DNA from: an uncultured Ruminococcus sp.
GTDB taxonomy: Bacteria; Bacillota; Clostridia; Oscillospirales; Ruminococcaceae
Assembly (NCBI GenBank): GCA_947178195.1
Contig: CAMWXM010000103.1
Coordinates: 1 to 9,273, forward strand
Reading direction: 5' to 3'
Length of the DNA stretch: 9,273 bases
This document shows positions 6,128 to 9,273 of the stretch, in pieces. The position numbers were made by a program, and so were the translations under genes. Under the pieces are notes generated by a model. It saw nothing but the letters and a program-made list of their open reading frames with translations, ran no database searches and was not told where the DNA came from. The stretch's first letter is position 1; the number at the start of each line of letters is the position of its first letter.

Positions 6128-8208
6128 AGCGTAAAATAGTTTATGTCGCTGCTGCATGGGGAATGGGATTATTATTTACCTCATTCCTGCCGGCGGCGTA
6201 TGATTTATTAATTGTTCCGGCAGCTTTTATATTGCTGGCATTAATGAAATTTCTGTTCAGATTTAAATTAAAGGAAATTTTTACAGTACTGTCTGTGTTT
6301 GCCGTTGCAGCAGGCTTTTATCGTATCTATGATATGACATTTTATCGGAATGCAGTAGATTTTAACGGCAAAGAAATATCATTTTCTGGCAAAATACTTG
6401 AAATAAAAGAGTATTCAGGAGATAAAACCTCCTATTTGGTTAAAGGTAAAATAAATGATAAAACAAATATTAAAATGACCGTTTATGCTGATTCTTACGA
6501 TTGCAGTATAAATGATTATTTTGATTTTTCAGGTACTGTAAAAGTTTTTGAAAACGAATATCTTTTTAACAGTAAGGATTATTATAAATCAAAGGGAATT
6601 TATCTGACCTCAGATAAGGTTGAATCATTTAAAATAAGTGAAAATAATAATTTTTCTCTGACAAGAATTTTAAACGATTATCGTGAAAATGTTACGGATT
6701 TTGTTAAAAGAAATCTTTCGGAGGACGAAAGCGCAATGCTTTGCGGTATGCTGTTCGGCGATAAATCAGGATTGTCGGAGGATGATAAAACCTTGTTTTA
6801 CCGTACTGGAATAGGTCATGTTATGGCTGTTTCGGGACTTCATCTGGTTTTATTTTGCGGAATTTTTTCGGCAGTTTTCAAAAGGCTGAAGCTGGGCAAA
6901 ATAACCACATTTGTACTGCTGGAAGCAGTTATGGCGTTATTTGCAGTTTGCAGCGGACTTTCTCAGTCGGTGCTTCGTGCGGCTCTTATGATGACGATTG
7001 TTTATGCAGCACCTTTATTTTTTAGAAAAGCTGATACCCTTAATTCTATTTCCATAGCTTTTATTATATTGACGCTGCCTTGTCCTTTTATGATAAGAAA
7101 TCCTTCTTTGATCTTATCAGTGGCAGGTACTTTTTCAGCAGGAGTTTTTGCGCCATTTATGACTGAAAAATTAAAAAGCAGTAATTTCCTGCAAAAGCAG
7201 ATAAAAAATATGGCGTACATGTTTTTTGTATCTCTGGGAGTACTGCCGTTTTCGGTTATATTCTTCGGAGAAAGCTCGCTGTTTTCACCGATTGCAAATA
7301 TTTTCTTGACGCCTATATGTATGGCAGCTCTGATATTTGCTCTTATTGCTTCTCTGACAGTGTTTTTTGAGCCGGTTTTCCTGATAAAATTTTCAGGCTT
7401 TTTGTGTAAGATAGTTATTATTTGCGTACGTTTTATAGGAAAGCTGAAATTTTCGGGAATGAACTTCGGTAGTGAAATGAAATATGTCTTCGGAGCAATA
7501 ATAATTTTCTGTATTGTCGTATTTTTGATTTTCAAAAGCAGAAAGCATGAGCTTGCGGCAATAGCTTTAACAGCAGTAACAGTGATGGCATGTGTTGGAA
7601 TCATAAAATTTATATCCGCAGACGAAATAAATATTGCAGTTTTAGGAAAGGCTAAAACCGATGTTATAATAGTTTCAAAGGGTGATAATACGGTAATTGC
7701 CGACCTTTCCGGCAGAAAGAATAACAGTCGGTATGCTCTGAAATATTTGCAGGAAAACAATATCAATAAGGTGGACAAAATTATTATGAAAGAAAAGCCT
7801 TATCAGGCTATGTCGGGATATAACAGCGGATTTTCTTTGATAGATACCGAAAGGGTTATTCTTCCTGAGGGTGTATATGTCCGTAAGGATATGAAAATAT
7901 GCGGTAATTATCCGGATTATTCCGACTTTGAAAATTTTGATATATCTATTGAAAACTGTATTATAAATATAAGCGGCAACCGGATTTTTGTAGGATACGG
8001 CGATTTTGAATTTGTCTGCGACAGTTCATGCAATGATGAAAGCGTTGATGTTTATGCCGAATACGGCAGTATTTTCAATCCGCCCATTTGCAGTACTGTT
8101 ATTGTGCCGGAATATGAAAATACCGAAAATATTGAAAATGCGGTTATGGAAAGCAATGTTATAATAAAAGCGGACAGTGACGGGAAATTTTATCTGGGAG
8201 GTTTATAA
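6124..8208 (+). CDS. comEC: ComEC/Rec2-type DNA-uptake channel with degenerate C-terminal domain
   Basis: This 694-residue membrane protein belongs to the family that carries single-stranded DNA across the membrane during natural transformation. Two or three N-terminal membrane helices (about 5-65) precede an OB-like outer domain (DUF4131 region, about 78-165). The competence core follows at about 200-470, with GHVMAVSGLHLVLF (231-244), CSGLSQSVLRAALM (276-289), SPIANIFLTPI (388-398) and many hydrophobic helices. After a last helix (about 477-497), residues 502-694 align in layout with the metallo-beta-lactamase-like domain, but the motifs are gone. Where DVGQGD is expected the protein reads VLGKAKTD (506-513). 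Where SHPDADH is expected it reads KEKPYQA (556-562). Nuclease activity from this domain is therefore unlikely. No Shine-Dalgarno site is seen before the ATG, which overlaps the previous stop as ATGA. One base separates its stop from the holA ATG. Confidence 0.93.
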   Translation: MKRKIVYVAAAWGMGLLFTSFLPAAYDLLIVPAAFILLALMKFLFRFKLKEIFTVLSVFAVAAGFYRIYDMTFYRNAVDFNGKEISFSGKILEIKEYSGDKTSYLVKGKINDKTNIKMTVYADSYDCSINDYFDFSGTVKVFENEYLFNSKDYYKSKGIYLTSDKVESFKISENNNFSLTRILNDYRENVTDFVKRNLSEDESAMLCGMLFGDKSGLSEDDKTLFYRTGIGHVMAVSGLHLVLFCGIFSAVFKRLKLGKITTFVLLEAVMALFAVCSGLSQSVLRAALMMTIVYAAPLFFRKADTLNSISIAFIILTLPCPFMIRNPSLILSVAGTFSAGVFAPFMTEKLKSSNFLQKQIKNMAYMFFVSLGVLPFSVIFFGESSLFSPIANIFLTPICMAALIFALIASLTVFFEPVFLIKFSGFLCKIVIICVRFIGKLKFSGMNFGSEMKYVFGAIIIFCIVVFLIFKSRKHELAAIALTAVTVMACVGIIKFISADEINIAVLGKAKTDVIIVSKGDNTVIADLSGRKNNSRYALKYLQENNINKVDKIIMKEKPYQAMSGYNSGFSLIDTERVILPEGVYVRKDMKICGNYPDYSDFENFDISIENCIINISGNRIFVGYGDFEFVCDSSCNDESVDVYAEYGSIFNPPICSTVIVPEYENTENIENAVMESNVIIKADSDGKFYLGGL
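8196..8201 (+). promoter_or_regulatory. Ribosome-binding site deciding the holA start
   Basis: GGGAGG lies inside the last codons of comEC, eight bases before the ATG at 8210. It favours that ATG over the in-frame GTG at 8177, which has no such site and would overlap comEC by 32 bases. Confidence 0.85.
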
Positions 8209-8209
8209 A

Positions 8210-9256
8210 ATGCCTGAAATAAATTCATCGGAGCTATTAAAAAATATCAAATCGGGCTGCCTCTCAAATGTTTATTATATTTACGGCAAGGACGTTTTAA
8301 CTGTGGAAAACGCAGCTAAGGCTATTTTAAAAAAACGGCTGGGAAAGGACTGGAAAAGCAGCTATACTAAAATAGACGGTAAAAATATTGACGTAAGCGA
8401 GGTCTCTGATATGATGGAGATATGTCCGATGATAGCGGATTATAACGCCTTGCTGATAAATGATCTAAATGGGGAGGAGCTGTCAGCAGATAAGCTGGAC
8501 AATCTTATTGACGCAATAAAAAATATTCCCGATTTTACGCTGCTGATAATAGATATTACAGGATTTGATGTTAAAAACGGCAAAAAGACCTTTTCGGGAA
8601 AAAATAAAAAGCTTGTGGATAACATAGCTAAAAAGGGCGTAGTATGCCAATGCGCTGTAAAAACGACTGCGGATATGGTAAAGACTATTTGTGCAGGAGC
8701 AGTAAAGCGTGGCTGTGAAATATCGAAAAAAAATGCACAGACTCTTGCGGAATATTGTCTTATGGATTCAATGCAGATAACAAATGAGCTTGAAAAGCTT
8801 TGCACTTATAAAAACGGCGGTGAAATATCTTTAGAGGATATAGATATACTTGTTTCGGGGCAAATAGAAACTGATTCGTTCAAGCTTGCAAGGGCGGTCA
8901 TCGCCATGAACGCTTCACAGGCTTTTTTTCTGCTTGACGATCTGCTCAACAAGCGAAACGAGCCGATTGCCGTTATATCGGCGATATCAATGTCCTTTCT
9001 CGATTTGTACAGGGCAAGAGCGGCTATGACGGTAAATAAACGTGCGGAAGAGGTTATCGAGGATTTTAGTTATAAGGGAAGAGCGTTTGCGGTCAATAAC
9101 GCATACAGAGATTGTCGAAAAGTTTCACTTGAAAATTTAAGAAAATGCATTTCAATTTTAAGGGATGCGGACAGAAAGCTGAAACGTTCGTCGGTTTCCC
9201 AAAGAATAATTCTTGAAACGGCGCTGACAAAAATGCTCATAGCGGCAAGAGGATAA
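8210..9256 (+). CDS. holA: DNA polymerase III delta subunit (clamp loader)
   Basis: At 348 residues this matches the usual length of the delta subunit, which opens the sliding clamp within the replicative clamp loader. The N-terminal part has the family start VYYIYGKDVLTVENAA (21-36), which occupies the Walker A place without the nucleotide-binding motif, as is normal for delta. Strands such as ALLINDLNG (80-88) and FTLLIIDITG (109-118) fit the degenerate AAA+ core. The helical lid (about 170-216) includes QITNELEKLCTY (189-200), close to the family pattern. The C-terminal collar (about 220-345) carries SFKLARAVI (223-231) and ends with ILETALTKMLIAARG. The neighbouring comEC-holA order is common in Firmicutes and supports the call. 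Sequence identity to Escherichia coli HolA is normally low, so the assignment rests on pattern and context. Confidence 0.93.
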   Translation: MPEINSSELLKNIKSGCLSNVYYIYGKDVLTVENAAKAILKKRLGKDWKSSYTKIDGKNIDVSEVSDMMEICPMIADYNALLINDLNGEELSADKLDNLIDAIKNIPDFTLLIIDITGFDVKNGKKTFSGKNKKLVDNIAKKGVVCQCAVKTTADMVKTICAGAVKRGCEISKKNAQTLAEYCLMDSMQITNELEKLCTYKNGGEISLEDIDILVSGQIETDSFKLARAVIAMNASQAFFLLDDLLNKRNEPIAVISAISMSFLDLYRARAAMTVNKRAEEVIEDFSYKGRAFAVNNAYRDCRKVSLENLRKCISILRDADRKLKRSSVSQRIILETALTKMLIAARG

Positions 9257-9268
9257 CGGAGGCTCTTT

Positions 9269-9273
9269 ATGAT
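9269..9273 (+). CDS. Start of a further gene, cut by the window edge
   Basis: GGAGG at 9258-9262 sits six bases before ATG at 9269, and the window ends two bases later. Only Met and the first two bases (AT) of the second codon are visible, so the product cannot be named. The strong site 12 bases after holA suggests it belongs to the same operon. Confidence 0.6.

Noticed and set aside
7002..7778. 258-residue open frame on the minus strand
   Set aside because: It lies wholly opposite comEC, whose frame carries clear family motifs. The translation is a low-complexity shadow with no recognisable domain and no ribosome-binding site was noted.
8177..8209. GTG start eleven codons earlier for holA
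   Set aside because: It overlaps comEC by 32 bases, lacks a ribosome-binding site and adds residues not typical of delta. GGGAGG is placed correctly for the ATG at 8210.
9257..9273. Ribosomal protein S20 (rpsT) as the gene after holA
   Set aside because: rpsT often follows holA in Firmicutes, but the visible start ATGAT encodes Met then Ile or Met and does not fit the usual MPNIKS-like N-terminus. Too little is visible to name it.

Overview
The window looks like a piece of chromosome from a low-GC Gram-positive bacterium, most likely a Clostridia member of the Ruminococcaceae/Oscillospiraceae type. The evidence is strong Shine-Dalgarno sites (GGAGG/AAGGAG), two near-perfect sigma-A promoters with 17-base spacers, a tRNA-responsive T-box leader, and the style of the encoded proteins. 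All genes lie on the plus strand. The taxon is an inference; nothing in the window fixes genus or species.

Region 1 (1-2267) is a self-contained single-gene unit. An AT-rich leader with a 20-base direct repeat and a 12-base palindrome ends in a TTGACA-N17-TAAAAT promoter. The gene that follows encodes a 634-residue membrane protein laid out as zinc ribbon, kinase fold, acidic Tyr/Asp repeat, one transmembrane helix, two PASTA-like modules and a Pro/Thr/Glu tail. The kinase fold has lost the ATP-binding Lys, the HRD Asp, the catalytic-loop Asn and the DFG Asp, so it reads as a pseudokinase. A GC-rich hairpin closes the unit.

Region 2 (2271-2574) is the leader of the next operon: a consensus extended -10 promoter and a complete T-box riboswitch whose specifier (GCU) and UGGU bulge both match alanine tRNA, with visible alternative antiterminator and terminator helices.

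Region 3 (2575 to the end) is a tightly packed run: alaS, a HIT-family nucleotide hydrolase, a purine-type phosphoribosyltransferase, comEC (DNA-uptake channel), holA (DNA polymerase III delta) and the first five bases of another gene. Gaps are at most about 15 bases, and comEC overlaps its upstream neighbour by four. No terminator or second promoter was seen inside the run, so uncharged alanine tRNA may set expression of all these genes, not only alaS.

The items most worth a second look are the pseudokinase-PASTA protein, the ComEC whose C-terminal metallo-beta-lactamase-like domain has lost its metal-binding motif, and the alanine T-box placed over DNA-uptake and replication genes. I did not see a mobile element, CRISPR array, tRNA or rRNA gene.
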